Positions 7,624-16,602 are shown, counted from the first letter of the stretch. The stretch is 64,000 bases of DNA from Paraburkholderia sp. BL23I1N1 (GCF_003610295.1 NZ_RAPV01000001.1:3906001-3970000), one strand, 5' to 3'. Numbers and translations: made by a program. Notes: generated from the letters alone by a model not told the origin.

Positions 7624-8745
7624 TTACTCGCCGTACGGAACCGGCAAACCGTTCTTGATGGTGTACACGGTGGTCGGTGCACCCTTCAGGTCACCATACT
7701 CGTCGAACGAGTAGGTGCCGGCGACACCCTTGTAGTTTTCCTTAGCAAGTTGAGCAGTGAGCTTCGCCTTGTCGGTCGTCGTTCCGGCTTTCACCATCGC
7801 GTCGGCGAGCATCTTCACACCGTCGTAGTAGCTGACGGCGTAGACCTGCGTATCGATGTTGTAGGCCGCCTTGTACTTCTGCAGGAACTCGCGGCCCGCA
7901 GCCGACTTCTCAAGCGCGATGCCACCCTGAGCGCAGTAGACGATCGACGCTGCGTCGCCGGCAACCTTGCCCATGTCAGCCGAGCAGATGCCGTCGCCGC
8001 CAAGCAGCTTCGCCCGCAATCCGCGTTGACGCATCTGTTTGGCCATCGGCGCGCCCTGCGCTGCATAGCCGCCGAAAAAGATCACGTCAGGATTCTTGGC
8101 CTTGATGGTGGTGAGAATCCCGAGGAAGTCCGTTGCCGACGAATTGGTGAACTCCTGATCGACAATCTGGATGCCGTTCGCTTTGGCAACCTTGACGAAC
8201 TGTTCGGCGACGCCCTGGCCGTACGCGGTACGGTCGTCGATCACGGCCGCCGTTTTCGCCTTCAGCGTTTTCGCTGCGAATTGACCCATCGTGCCGCCGA
8301 GTTGTTCATCGCTCGCCCCGATCCGGAAAATGTTCTTGAAACCCTGCTTCGTCAGTGCCGGATTGGACGCGACCGGCAAGATGGGAACGCCGCCGGTGTT
8401 GAAGACGCGCGACGCCGGAATGGCGACCCCTGAGTTGTACGGTCCAACGACAGCGATCACGCCGCTGTCGACCAGCTTCTGCGCAACTTGCACGCCGATT
8501 TTCGGATCGGCCTGGTCGTCTTCCGAGTCCAGTTTGAACGTCACCTTCTGACCTGCAACGGTGACGCCGGTCTTGTTCAATTCCTCGACGGCGAGACGCG
8601 CGCCATTTTCGTTGTCTTTGCCGTTCGGCGCTTGCGGGCCGGTGAGCGGAGCCGAATGACCTATCGTTACAACGACTTGAGCACTTGCAGACAGAGTAAA
8701 GCCAGTGGCCATCAAGGCGGCCATTGTTGTCACGAGACGGCGCAT
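7624..8745 (-). CDS. Branched-chain amino-acid-type ABC transporter substrate-binding protein
   Basis: This 373-residue periplasmic protein has a signal peptide (residues 1-22, ending SASAQ). The body fits the type I periplasmic-binding LivJ/LivK family: VVTIGHSAPLTGPQAPNGKD, VVGPYNSGVAIPASRVF, NIFRIGASDEQ and the C-terminal VAGTYSFDEYGD. It sits between the hydroxyproline dehydratase and the pyrroline-2-carboxylate reductase on the same strand, so the ligand is probably trans-3-hydroxy-L-proline or proline. No permease or ATPase genes lie nearby, so it must share membrane components encoded elsewhere. Confidence 0.9.
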   Translation of the reverse strand: MRRLVTTMAALMATGFTLSASAQVVVTIGHSAPLTGPQAPNGKDNENGARLAVEELNKTGVTVAGQKVTFKLDSEDDQADPKIGVQVAQKLVDSGVIAVVGPYNSGVAIPASRVFNTGGVPILPVASNPALTKQGFKNIFRIGASDEQLGGTMGQFAAKTLKAKTAAVIDDRTAYGQGVAEQFVKVAKANGIQIVDQEFTNSSATDFLGILTTIKAKNPDVIFFGGYAAQGAPMAKQMRQRGLRAKLLGGDGICSADMGKVAGDAASIVYCAQGGIALEKSAAGREFLQKYKAAYNIDTQVYAVSYYDGVKMLADAMVKAGTTTDKAKLTAQLAKENYKGVAGTYSFDEYGDLKGAPTTVYTIKNGLPVPYGE

Positions 8746-8898
8746 ACCAGACTCCGAGTGGGCTAAGGGAAGACCAGATTAGTAGCAATCTGGTTTGGTT
8801 ACAATCAGTTTTAAAAAATAAATCGAACGTTTTGGTCCGACAGAAACCAATATGCGCCGACGCAGCCGCAAGGGTCCGTGAGCGCAGTGTGGCTGTCG

Positions 8899-9825
8899 TT
8901 ATTCAGCCTCGGCAAGCGCCGCGCGTGCGACGCGGCAGGCGGCCAGATCCCACGCGGCACACCCGACGCTCTTGAACAGAATGGGTCCATCGGGGCTCAG
9001 TTCGCCAGCGAGCGCTTTTGCGAGTGGCGCGACCAGGTTCCAGTCGACCTGTGCCTGGATAAGATCGCCTGCTTCGTGCCGCGCGCCAACCGGGTCGTCG
9101 ACGACCACGAAGCTGCCGTCCACGGTGCCCTTTGCGATTTCTGCTGCGTCTGGCGTGAATGCGCCGACGCCGACAACCAGGCGACCCGGCCGCGCTGTCT
9201 CCGAATAGACCGGCGACTTGCTGGTGGTCAGCGTAATAACCACGTCGATGCTGTCCGGGATTTCATCGCTGGTTAGAGCAGCCAGCGTTGGTGCCACCGC
9301 GCGAGTGCGCTTCACAAATTCTTCCGTTTTCGCCTGCGAGCCGCCTTTGGCGAAAAGTTTGGCTTCGGGGAAAGCTATTGCGAGCGCCTCGGCGTGATTC
9401 GCCGCCTGTTTGCCTGTGCCGATGATGAGAATTTCGCGCGGCGCTGCAACGTGAAGCGTCTGGATCCCCAGGACGGTAACCGCCGCCGTGCGCCTTCCCG
9501 TGACGGTCGGCCCGTCGAGAACAAACAGCATTTCTCCGGTGTGCGCATCACATGCGATCACCTGGCCGTGAATGGTCGGCAAGTGATGCTTTCCGTTCGA
9601 AGGGCACACGTTGACCAGCTTGTGAATGGCGATGTCTTCCGCGCTGGACGGCATGGACAACATGAGCCCGCCCTCCTGCATCGGAATGGACAAACGTTCT
9701 GGGCTCACGATTCGCCCTGCGCCGTACTCGACGATGGTCTCGCGAAGCACACGCATCAATTGCGGGTAGCCAAGCAGGGCGGCGGTCGCGCGAGCATCAA
9801 AATTTCGTGTGCTGAGAGAAGTCAT
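8899..9825 (-). CDS. lhpI: Delta-1-pyrroline-2-carboxylate reductase (ornithine cyclodeaminase family)
   Basis: This 308-residue protein of the ornithine cyclodeaminase/mu-crystallin family has the NAD(P)-binding motif EILIIGTGKQAANHAEAL and a substrate-side VTGRRTAAV segment. By family knowledge, members encoded with a proline-racemase-like dehydratase reduce delta-1-pyrroline-2-carboxylate (and delta-1-piperideine-2-carboxylate) to L-proline (L-pipecolate). With lhpH this gives a complete route from trans-3-hydroxy-L-proline to L-proline. It is the first gene of the minus-strand cluster, about 150 bases before the binding-protein gene, and faces the GntR regulator. Ornithine cyclodeaminase activity is the alternative but fits the context less well. 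Confidence 0.82.
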   Translation of the reverse strand: MTSLSTRNFDARATAALLGYPQLMRVLRETIVEYGAGRIVSPERLSIPMQEGGLMLSMPSSAEDIAIHKLVNVCPSNGKHHLPTIHGQVIACDAHTGEMLFVLDGPTVTGRRTAAVTVLGIQTLHVAAPREILIIGTGKQAANHAEALAIAFPEAKLFAKGGSQAKTEEFVKRTRAVAPTLAALTSDEIPDSIDVVITLTTSKSPVYSETARPGRLVVGVGAFTPDAAEIAKGTVDGSFVVVDDPVGARHEAGDLIQAQVDWNLVAPLAKALAGELSPDGPILFKSVGCAAWDLAACRVARAALAEAE

Positions 9826-9970
9826 TGCTGGCTCGACTAGGGAAGTGAGTGATCGGGGTTACGCGTTTGCCGCGCGATCTAACTGGGCGTAAGACAAGCC
9901 ACTCCGAACCGGGCTGCACACGAGGTAGAGCTCGAAGCGCGAGATTTGTCATTGGGTCAAAATTATACCA

Positions 9971-9994
9971 AATTGGTTGTTAATACAACCAATT
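9971..9994. promoter_or_regulatory. Palindromic operator, probably for the GntR/FadR regulator
   Basis: Perfect 10-base arms AATTGGTTGT and ACAACCAATT surround TAAT. The core TTGT-TAAT-ACAA fits the GT...AC half-site pattern of FadR-type GntR regulators. It lies between lhpI and the divergent regulator gene, in an AT-rich stretch that probably holds the promoters. Confidence 0.6.
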
Positions 9995-10157
9995 GGCGTG
10001 ATTGGCAAGCATATTTGGAGCGTTTAAACACCATTGACACGCCATATCGGCGTAGCTAGGTATAAAAGTAGACCAGTCATTGGGGTCGTTCTTGCCTGAT
10101 CGCACCGGGTGTACCCCTACGCCAGTCAAGCGCAGTCGCCGTCAACGGGTCGCTCAA

Positions 10158-10177
10158 GTGGTATATTTGGAAACCAC
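10158..10177. promoter_or_regulatory. Possible second operator before the GntR gene
   Basis: GTGGT and ACCAC arms flank a 10-base centre (GTGGTATATTTGGAAACCAC), 22 bases before the regulator start. It shares GGT...ACC with the stronger palindrome at 9971 and could mediate autoregulation. Confidence 0.35.
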
Positions 10178-10199
10178 ATAGCATGTTTCGAGAACGACG

Positions 10200-10943
10200 A
10201 TGGCTTCCGCCCGCATTGAGTTTGAAAGCGACTTCCGACCGTTGCAGATTTACGAACAGGTTTCGGAAAAGATCCGCGCTGAAATTCGTTCAGGGCGCTT
10301 TCTTCCCGACGCACGCTTGCCGTCCGAGCGCGAATTGGCTGCCCTGTTCGGTGTCGGGCGGCCAGCGGTTCGTGAGGCCATCGGGGCGCTGCAAAACGAA
10401 GGGCTCGTCACGACGAAGCGAAACTCGGGAACGTATGTAGCCTCTAGTGCTCCCCAGTTGTTGGCTTCCGCTTCGTCGGCGGAGATGAGTGGGACCGGCC
10501 TGGCTTCAGACTTCAGTCCCTCCGCGACCTTGGACGTCAGGCTGATCCTCGAGCCGGCCATCGCGCGGCGCGCGGCGGTGCATAAGAAGCGTGACCTCCA
10601 GGCGGAGCACTACCTGTCGCAGATGGAAACGCTGACCGACGTGGCGGATCCGGAAGAACGCGCGCTGTGGAACAACAGCGACCGGCTCTTTCATCGGCAG
10701 CTCGCGGTGATGACGGGGGACGCTCTACTGATCAAGATCGCAGAGGAAATTGCCGCAACAATGGACCAGTCGCTCTGGAAGCGGCTAAAAGATGACGGCA
10801 TCTACGATCCAACCCGGATTCGTCTTTATGTCGCGGAACATCGCCTGATTTACGAGGCGATTGTCACGGGCAACGCCGATGCGGCAGCGTTCTATGTGGA
10901 GCAGCACATTCATCGGGTTCAGCGGGACATCGCGCCGCAATAG
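10200..10943 (+). CDS. GntR-family (FadR subfamily) transcriptional regulator
   Basis: This 247-residue protein has an N-terminal winged helix (IYEQVSEKIRAEIRSGRF, LPSERELAALFGVGRPAVREAI, GALQNEGLVTTKR) and a C-terminal all-helical FCD ligand domain (DVRLILEPAIARRAA, DRLFHRQLA, EHRLIYEAIVTGNADAA). The Asp and His residues of the FCD domain that bind metal or carboxylate ligands are present. It is divergent from the hydroxyproline genes and is probably their regulator, responding to hydroxyproline or pyrroline-2-carboxylate. Two palindromes lie in the shared upstream region. Confidence 0.9.
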   Translation: MASARIEFESDFRPLQIYEQVSEKIRAEIRSGRFLPDARLPSERELAALFGVGRPAVREAIGALQNEGLVTTKRNSGTYVASSAPQLLASASSAEMSGTGLASDFSPSATLDVRLILEPAIARRAAVHKKRDLQAEHYLSQMETLTDVADPEERALWNNSDRLFHRQLAVMTGDALLIKIAEEIAATMDQSLWKRLKDDGIYDPTRIRLYVAEHRLIYEAIVTGNADAAAFYVEQHIHRVQRDIAPQ

Positions 10944-11241
10944 AAGCGCTGCGATAAAGCGCACGCAGTCGGTGCCGTCCTATGCGGGCGGCCAAGTCAT
11001 CGGCTTAACATGCAAGCTTTGGCACAGATACGATTCAGGTAGCTGCGGGTTATGCGCCAAGCTCAAATTTGAATCGTCGCTACTCACGGCGCAACCGGCA
11101 AGCATCACTACCAGACCCGATATTGAAGCGACACGACTCCACACTAGAAATCGCATAGGTATTCGACACAAAGTGAATGGGTTGCATACGGTACGGGGCA
11201 CTCGACGCAATATCGACGCGCAGATCGTGTGTTGTCGGTCG

Positions 11242-11904
11242 TCAAGGTCTGGTCACCGAAAGGTACGCTGCAGCCGCTTCGATCTGCGTATCGCTCAGCG
11301 TCGCCGCGACGGCCGTCATCGTTCCCGGTGCCGGTGTTGTCCCTTTCGCGCGCGCCTGAAATTCGTGTAACCGGGCGACGACAAACGCCGCCGGTTCGCC
11401 TGCGATAGCCGGAAAGCGCGCGCCATTGCCTTTGCCGCCTGCCGCGTGGCAAGTGAAACAGGCGGGAACGTTGGATCCTGCACCCATCTCGGCAAGCTGC
11501 TTTCCGGCAATCACCAGGCTCTGCGACGGCGGCGCGCCTTCGGGAAGCGGTGGGTTCTGCTTCAAAAAAAAACTTGCGAGCTCGTGCATCTCGCTATCGG
11601 AAAGATTGAGTGCAACGGTCTGCATGACGGCGCTTGTGCGCGTGCCTGCCTTGAACATTGACAATGCGTGCGCGAGATAATCTGGATTTTCGCCGGCGAG
11701 TCGCGGCCCGCCACTTACGGTGCCGGCGCCCAATGCGCCGTGGCATGCAACACAGGCAGCGATGGACGGCGCCTTCGCCCCGACCGTATCTTGCGCATTC
11801 ACGGCGGACTGTGCATGAGAGGCGCTTGCGAAACCGATGAGCGTCGCAATCGAAAGCGAACGCAAGCTGCCGTGCAGCTTGTTGATAGAACGTGTACCGA
11901 TCAT
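11242..11904 (-). CDS. Diheme cytochrome c (cytochrome c4-like)
   Basis: This protein is about 220 residues from the ATG at 11904; a TTG 90 bases upstream is less likely. A signal peptide (ending SHAQ near residue 32) is followed by two haem c motifs, CVACH at 51-55 and CFTCH at 149-153, each in its own small domain with a downstream Met-containing region. The pattern is that of cytochrome c4 or the small c-type subunit that takes electrons from membrane dehydrogenases in the periplasm. No dehydrogenase gene is adjacent. A run of nine A/T bases within the gene (about 11564-11572) leaves the frame intact. Confidence 0.88.
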   Translation of the reverse strand: MIGTRSINKLHGSLRSLSIATLIGFASASHAQSAVNAQDTVGAKAPSIAACVACHGALGAGTVSGGPRLAGENPDYLAHALSMFKAGTRTSAVMQTVALNLSDSEMHELASFFLKQNPPLPEGAPPSQSLVIAGKQLAEMGAGSNVPACFTCHAAGGKGNGARFPAIAGEPAAFVVARLHEFQARAKGTTPAPGTMTAVAATLSDTQIEAAAAYLSVTRP

Positions 11905-12049
11905 CGTGATCTTCCGGATGTCCTTTGAACAGGCGTCCGGTGAGCGACGCCATAAGGAGATTCTGCGGGGATGATTCTGACCGGCGAGCGTCAAGCGAAT
12001 TACGGATTTGTTATCTAAGGCGATTACTGATCTGTTTCGAGAAAGGCCT

Positions 12050-12451
12050 TCACTCCTCGCATTTCACGTCCTGCTTTCGAACGACGATAATCACCGGGTA
12101 TGTGCCATGCTCGAGTTCCACACGTGCGACTACCGCCATCGTCGTGCTGTCGATGTCGTCGTACACGCTGACTTTTTCACGCCGAAGGTCGGTAACGCCG
12201 GTACAGCCAGACGCGCGGCCTTCGTCGGAGATCTTGCATTGAATCGGGTTATCTGCGATGAAGCGATACTTGTCTCTATCGGGCGTTGCGAGGTAATCAC
12301 GAAAGCTCTGCGCCGAGCCGCCGACACCCGTGACATACCCAATGGCGCACTGAGGTGTGGGCGTACCGCCGCTCCCGGATGCCTGGGCTGTCGCGGCCGT
12401 GCTCGCGGTCGCGATGATCGCCGCGAGTGTCGATGCAAGAAGGTATTTCAT
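12050..12451 (-). CDS. Small secreted protein of unknown function
   Basis: This 133-residue protein starts at the ATG at 12451 (MKYLLASTLAAIIATAS), which gives a clean signal peptide cleaved near TAQA. The mature part has four cysteines (CAIGY, QCKIS, GCTG, KCEE), consistent with two disulphides, and a C-terminal beta-rich stretch. I do not recognise the family. It stands alone between the cytochrome gene and an IS630-family element whose left end lies 159 bases beyond its start. Confidence 0.65.
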   Translation of the reverse strand: MKYLLASTLAAIIATASTAATAQASGSGGTPTPQCAIGYVTGVGGSAQSFRDYLATPDRDKYRFIADNPIQCKISDEGRASGCTGVTDLRREKVSVYDDIDSTTMAVVARVELEHGTYPVIIVVRKQDVKCEE

Positions 12452-12674
12452 AGCGCAAATCACCGATGTCGGATCGAAGTGCTGGATTGTAATGGCATCT
12501 TGCCCACGGGGTCTGAAAGCGACGTCGGTGTAGATATAGCGAGTTTCCTCTGGCACGATGTCGTACACCGTATGGTTCGATCTGAAAAATAATCAAGCTG
12601 CATATCGTTAAGTGTTCCTGGTCATCCGATTTGAATTCCGCTAACCTGGCGCCTTCGTGAGGCTGGGGTAGCGG

Positions 12675-13136
12675 ATGAGGTGCGTTGTAGAACTGAGCGA
12701 AGCCGAGGAACTGACATTGCAGCAGTTGTCGATCAACCACCGTTACCGGGATACGCGCACGCGTGCAGCTGGCCTGCTGAAGCTGGGGCGTGGGATCAGG
12801 CCGCAGGCGATTGCCGAACAGTTCGGCGTGAGTGCCCGGAGCGTCTACAACTGGTTTCACGCGTGGCGTGGGAGTGGCATATGCGGCCTGATGGGCGGTC
12901 ACTGCGGCGGCCGGCGGCCGCTGCTGTCCGAAGCCCAGATCGCGGTGGCCCTTGAGATCGCGCGGACCGAGCCACTGACCTTGGTACGTATTGCCCAGCG
13001 AGTCGAGGCCGTGCTCAACGAACCACTGCCATGTAAAATCGAAACGCTCGGCGAGGCGCTCAAGCGCAGCGGCTTCTCGTTCAAACGCAACCGTTTCTCG
13101 CTCAAAAAAAGCGCAACGAAGAAGCGTTCGCCATGA
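12675..13136 (+). CDS. IS630 transposase, first frame (DNA-binding part)
   Basis: This frame gives 153 residues with two helix-turn-helix blocks: QAIAEQFGVSARSVYNW, then TLVRIAQRVEAVL and a C-terminal ALKRSGFSFKRNRFSLKK. It ends just after an A7 run (about 13105-13111). A -1 slip there would read on as KKRNEEAFAMKQ straight into the catalytic frame, the usual IS630 fusion. The stop also overlaps the ATG of the second frame (ATGA), so coupling is possible too. Confidence 0.82.
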   Translation: MRCVVELSEAEELTLQQLSINHRYRDTRTRAAGLLKLGRGIRPQAIAEQFGVSARSVYNWFHAWRGSGICGLMGGHCGGRRPLLSEAQIAVALEIARTEPLTLVRIAQRVEAVLNEPLPCKIETLGEALKRSGFSFKRNRFSLKKSATKKRSP

Positions 13137-13681
13137 AGCAGGCCACGCTCGCGAAGCTCCAGCGGGCTGTACGAGACAAAGTCGTGCGACTGCTGTATCT
13201 GGACGAGGCCGGCTTTCATGGATCGCCGCCGGTGCAGCGTAGCTGGTCACCGCGAGGCTTGCCCCATCAGGTCGAACCAAATCATCATTGCCGTCGCAGC
13301 GTGATCGGCGCGCTGGACTTCGGCGAAAACACGCTGATCCACGCCGCACATAGCGGGACTATCAAAGCCCCGAATGTCGAGCACTTCATCGACGGCGTGC
13401 TTGCGGGCGCCGCCAGTATGCCCACCGTGATCGTGCTGGACAATGCGAGCATCCATCACGCTATCAACGAGGCAACGCGGCAACGCTGGCTGCTTGAACA
13501 TAAGACCGTCCTGTTTTATCTGCCTGCGTACAGTCCCGAACTGAACATGATCGAGATCGTCTGGCGGCACCTGAAATATCGATGGCGTCGAGCCCTCACC
13601 TGGACACGCGAAACCATCGACACCGAACTTACAGCACTGCCAAGCAGATACGGTCAAGATTTTCAAACCGATTTTTCGTGA
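13133..13681 (+). CDS. IS630 transposase, second frame (DDE catalytic part)
   Basis: This frame gives 182 residues with the DDE catalytic triad of the IS630/Tc1-mariner group: YLDEAGFHG (first Asp), VIVLDNASIHH (second Asp) and YSPELNMIEIVW (Glu). It is probably made as a fusion with the upstream frame by programmed -1 frameshifting. It reads through to within 5 bases of the right end of the element. No disabling mutation is visible, so the element could be active. Confidence 0.82.
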   Translation: MKQATLAKLQRAVRDKVVRLLYLDEAGFHGSPPVQRSWSPRGLPHQVEPNHHCRRSVIGALDFGENTLIHAAHSGTIKAPNVEHFIDGVLAGAASMPTVIVLDNASIHHAINEATRQRWLLEHKTVLFYLPAYSPELNMIEIVWRHLKYRWRRALTWTRETIDTELTALPSRYGQDFQTDFS

Positions 13682-13779
13682 ATACTTATGCGGCATTTTC
13701 TTGAAACAGCGTCGCTTCTCTTTCAACGAATAGAAGTTCCTTGTAAGCTCTCTGGCACTATTCCTATGAGACCCATTAA

Positions 13780-15149
13780 ATGGAAAACACCATGAAAGCG
13801 CCGAAGTGGATCTCTTCCTGGATCGCGGCTGGTTTGCTCGGGTTGAGCGTGGCTGCCTGCAGTTCGTCTGGTACATCACCGGGAAACGGTGCGGCCGCGG
13901 GCGTGGCAATTCCCACGGATGAGCAGATCGTCTCTGCGTGGGACTATCTGTATGGACGCTATCTGGTGTTGCAGCAGGAGAATTACGACATCAACGTCGA
14001 GAAGGTCGGCTACAACAAGATCAAATACAACCCACTGGGGTCGACCCAGTTCGTGAATCCAAACCCGGACGTAGCCTATCTTGAGGCATGGCTTGCCGCA
14101 GACCGCGATCATGCTGTCATCCTGAACGTGCCTCGCGTCAAGGGTCGTTACTACACGGCTGAGTTGCTCGATGGATGGGGTGAAGTCATCGCCAATATCA
14201 ACGAGCGAACGTACCCTGACCACCCTTATGGAAAGTTCGCGCTGGTGATCAAAGGAACCAATCCGCCGGTGCCGTCCGATGCCGTCAAGATCGAGTTGCC
14301 TTCTGCCAAAGCGAAGATGCTTGCGCGTGTGGAACTGAAGGGGTCCCCGAAAACGGCGGTGCGGCTGCAACACCAGTTCACGGTGCAAGCGTCGCCCGAC
14401 ATCGTGATTGATCCGCCCTTTGCCGTCCCCGCCTTTACGCCGGCTGCGCCGATCCGCGCTGAGATATTCGATCACGTAACTGAAGTACTGGCTACCTATC
14501 CGGACGCCATGCCGAAGGCTCCGGAGTTCCAGGCGAGCGCAGTCAACGTGGCCAACTACATGAAGGGCAACGACAGCGCGCGCAAGCGGGTCGACGATGT
14601 CATCAGGACCAAGGCAATTCCTGGCTTTCTTGCGGGTGCCAAGGGTTTCGGTACGCAGAAAGGGGGTGGTCCGTCTCTTACGTCGCGGGTAAATTTGGCA
14701 ATGACGTGATGGCGCGTGACATCATTAACTACGGCGGTCTTTGGGCAAATTCTATTAGCGAGGCCATCTATTTCGTAGGACTGACCGATAGCGACAAGCA
14801 GCCGCTTGATGGCAGCAAGACCTACGAGATCCGGTTTGCCAAAGGCGAAAAGCCGGACGCGCACGTGAATGGATTCTGGTCAGTCACGCTGTACAGCGTG
14901 CCGGACTACCGCGTGGTGCCCAACGCGATTCACCGCTATAACCTGAATAACGTGTCCCATCTGAAGACCAACGCGGACGGCAGTACCAATATCTGGCTGG
15001 CACCCGTACGGCCAAAGAACGTGGCGCAAAGCAATTGGCTGCCTACGCCCGAGGGCAAGGGCTTCTCTCTGAATTTCCGCGCGTACGTGCCGAAGCAGGA
15101 AGTCCAGCAAGGTGAATGGTTCCCTGCACCGATCATGGCAGTGCAATAA
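13780..15149 (+). pseudogene. DUF1254/DUF1214 lipoprotein gene broken by a frameshift
   Basis: The first frame (ATG 13780, or better 13792) has a lipoprotein signal with lipobox VAAC, then a DUF1254 domain (DEQIVSAWDYLYGRYLVL, NPNPDVAYLEAWL, VKGRYYTAELLDGWGEV). It ends prematurely at 14709. A second frame picks up the coding: GWSVSYVAGKFGNDVMARDI is readable across 14665-14725, followed by a DUF1214 domain (SKTYEIRFAKGEKP, GFWSVTLYS, GSTNIWLAP) to 15149. One base is gained or lost at the G5 run near 14662. This could be a real mutation or a sequencing error. The IS630 element ends 94 bases before the first ATG. Function of the family is unknown. Confidence 0.8.
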
Positions 15150-15308
15150 GCTCAGGCGTGGATCGTCGGCAATTGACGATCCTTTCGCGTGCTTCGACAC
15201 GTTGCGTTCTGCCCGGTGATTGCCTATGCCTTTGGCAACACGTGTCGTCAACTTTGTTTCGATTTGCAGCGTCACGTTTGCTGCTGGTTCGCGCGGGACC
15301 GTGTTGGT

Positions 15309-16178
15309 TTAATGCGGCGGAGTTCCAACCGAACCGGGACCGGCGAGCCATCGCGACACAGCCGACAGCACTTGCGTCTCGATGCCAAGAAAGCCATGCG
15401 GCGCCTTCGCCCCGCATTCATTGGCGCGAGCCCCGCCGCGCTCACTGCTTGATACCGCCAGGAACTGCAAGCGGCTGTCCTCAGCGAGCGCGCGGGCCGC
15501 GTTAAACGGTGACACGCGGCATGCGTCATTTTCGTTCGACACCACCAGAACGGGCGTAGCGCCGAGGTCCCAGTGCATGCCTGACAGCCCGCGCTCGCCG
15601 CGTGCGGCGATCGTGACGGGCGAGGTCAGCACATAGGCGTCGGCCAGGTGTGGCTCTCGCTGGAGCACATTGCCGACTGAAATCGTGCCCCGGCTGGTAC
15701 CCACAAGGGCGATCTTCGCGCCTGGGAAGCGCTGCCTGAGCGTTGCGACGACGGCGTGTAAGTCCTGAGCGTGAGCTTCGCTCAGACGGAACGCGTCGTT
15801 CATGCCGGAAGATTGATCCGACGGCGCGTCGACGATAGCGATAGCGTCGCCCGCGGAAGTCCAGTAGCCGGCAGTCCGGATCAGAAAATTTCCCTTCATT
15901 GTCGTCGGACCGGTTTCATCAAGGGCGACCACACCTTCATCTCCGGCAAACAGTACGATGACCCATGACGGTGAACTGGCTGGCCGGTCGATGAAGATCG
16001 CCTGCGTCTGTGTCCCTCGCACGGGCACTTGCAATAGTTCACCTGAATACGCCGGTGAAGCGGTGATGACCATGCATGCGAACGCGCAGACCGCCACCGC
16101 GAATCGACGAAACAGTTTCCAGAACCTGTCGACGAAACAGGTCGCGGGTTTTGCTTGTTTTGATTTCTGATCGCGCAT
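15309..16178 (-). CDS. Exported alpha/beta-hydrolase fold protein
   Basis: This protein is about 289 residues from the ATG at 16178; an upstream TTG/ATG would add an unlikely extension. A membrane-like signal (about residues 20-45) ends near SPAYSG. The hydrolase features are WVIVLFAGDEG, a nucleophile elbow GTSRG with the catalytic Ser, TPVLVVSNENDACRV with the acid, and PHGFLG with the His. It is probably a periplasmic esterase or serine hydrolase; the substrate is unknown. It converges with the DUF1254/DUF1214 gene. Confidence 0.8.
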   Translation of the reverse strand: MRDQKSKQAKPATCFVDRFWKLFRRFAVAVCAFACMVITASPAYSGELLQVPVRGTQTQAIFIDRPASSPSWVIVLFAGDEGVVALDETGPTTMKGNFLIRTAGYWTSAGDAIAIVDAPSDQSSGMNDAFRLSEAHAQDLHAVVATLRQRFPGAKIALVGTSRGTISVGNVLQREPHLADAYVLTSPVTIAARGERGLSGMHWDLGATPVLVVSNENDACRVSPFNAARALAEDSRLQFLAVSSSERGGARANECGAKAPHGFLGIETQVLSAVSRWLAGPGSVGTPPH

Positions 16179-16392
16179 TCTGGAGGCCGCATCGTTATTC
16201 CGATCACAGAATACGTGAGTTGGATACGAGATGCAGCAGCGATGATCTTCAATGGAGCACAGGTTTAACCGGCCGGGTCCAGCGACCATGGAGAGTCCGT
16301 GACAATGCCGCTATGGCACATAGGCTCACTTCGTGAGCGAAGCTAGTGTCGGGCCGCGCAGCGAAGCGATGCGGCGGCCGAACGCGGACTCG

Positions 16393-16599
16393 CTATTGAG
16401 CGAGTGCCATGGTCTTCGAAATGGCCGTGATCACCGCGGGCCTCGCTGCGACATCCGAAAACCACCGAGCGACATTTGACGTCTGCTCAAGGCTGGCGCC
16501 AACCGACTCTTCGAGGGCGATTGGTACCTTGACGCTGTTAGGCGTTGCGTACGCATGTACCTTGATCGTTTGATCGTTCCTTTGACGGGAGCTTTGCAA
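16393..16599 (-). pseudogene. Glutathione S-transferase remnant with internal deletion
   Basis: The 68-residue frame fuses the very start of a GST (IKVHAYATPNSVKVPIALEE, where the thioredoxin-fold strand begins) directly to the very end of one (NVARWFSDVAARPAVITAI). About 140 residues between these parts are missing, so it cannot be an active GST. The frame has stayed open across the deletion. Confidence 0.6.
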
Positions 16600-16602
16600 G
16601 GG

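Larger units (their letters stand above)
12611..13686 (+). mobile_element. IS630-family insertion sequence, copy 1
   Basis: The element is about 1.08 kb, flanked by TA dinucleotides at 12609-12610 and 13687-13688, the expected duplication for this family. Its ends are related imperfect inverted repeats: inward from the left TA-AGTGTTCCTGG..., and inward from the right TA-AGTATTCACGA..., both followed by a GATTTGAA/GGTTTGAA block. It encodes a two-frame transposase. A second, diverged element of the same type lies at 48960-50038. Confidence 0.82.

Noticed and set aside
11564..11572. Nine-A run in the cytochrome c gene as a phase-variation switch
   Set aside because: The frame is intact, the tract lies mid-gene and there is no supporting evidence of variation.
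12297..13349. 350-codon minus-strand frame over the IS630 element
   Set aside because: Antisense to the transposase frames; no domain.
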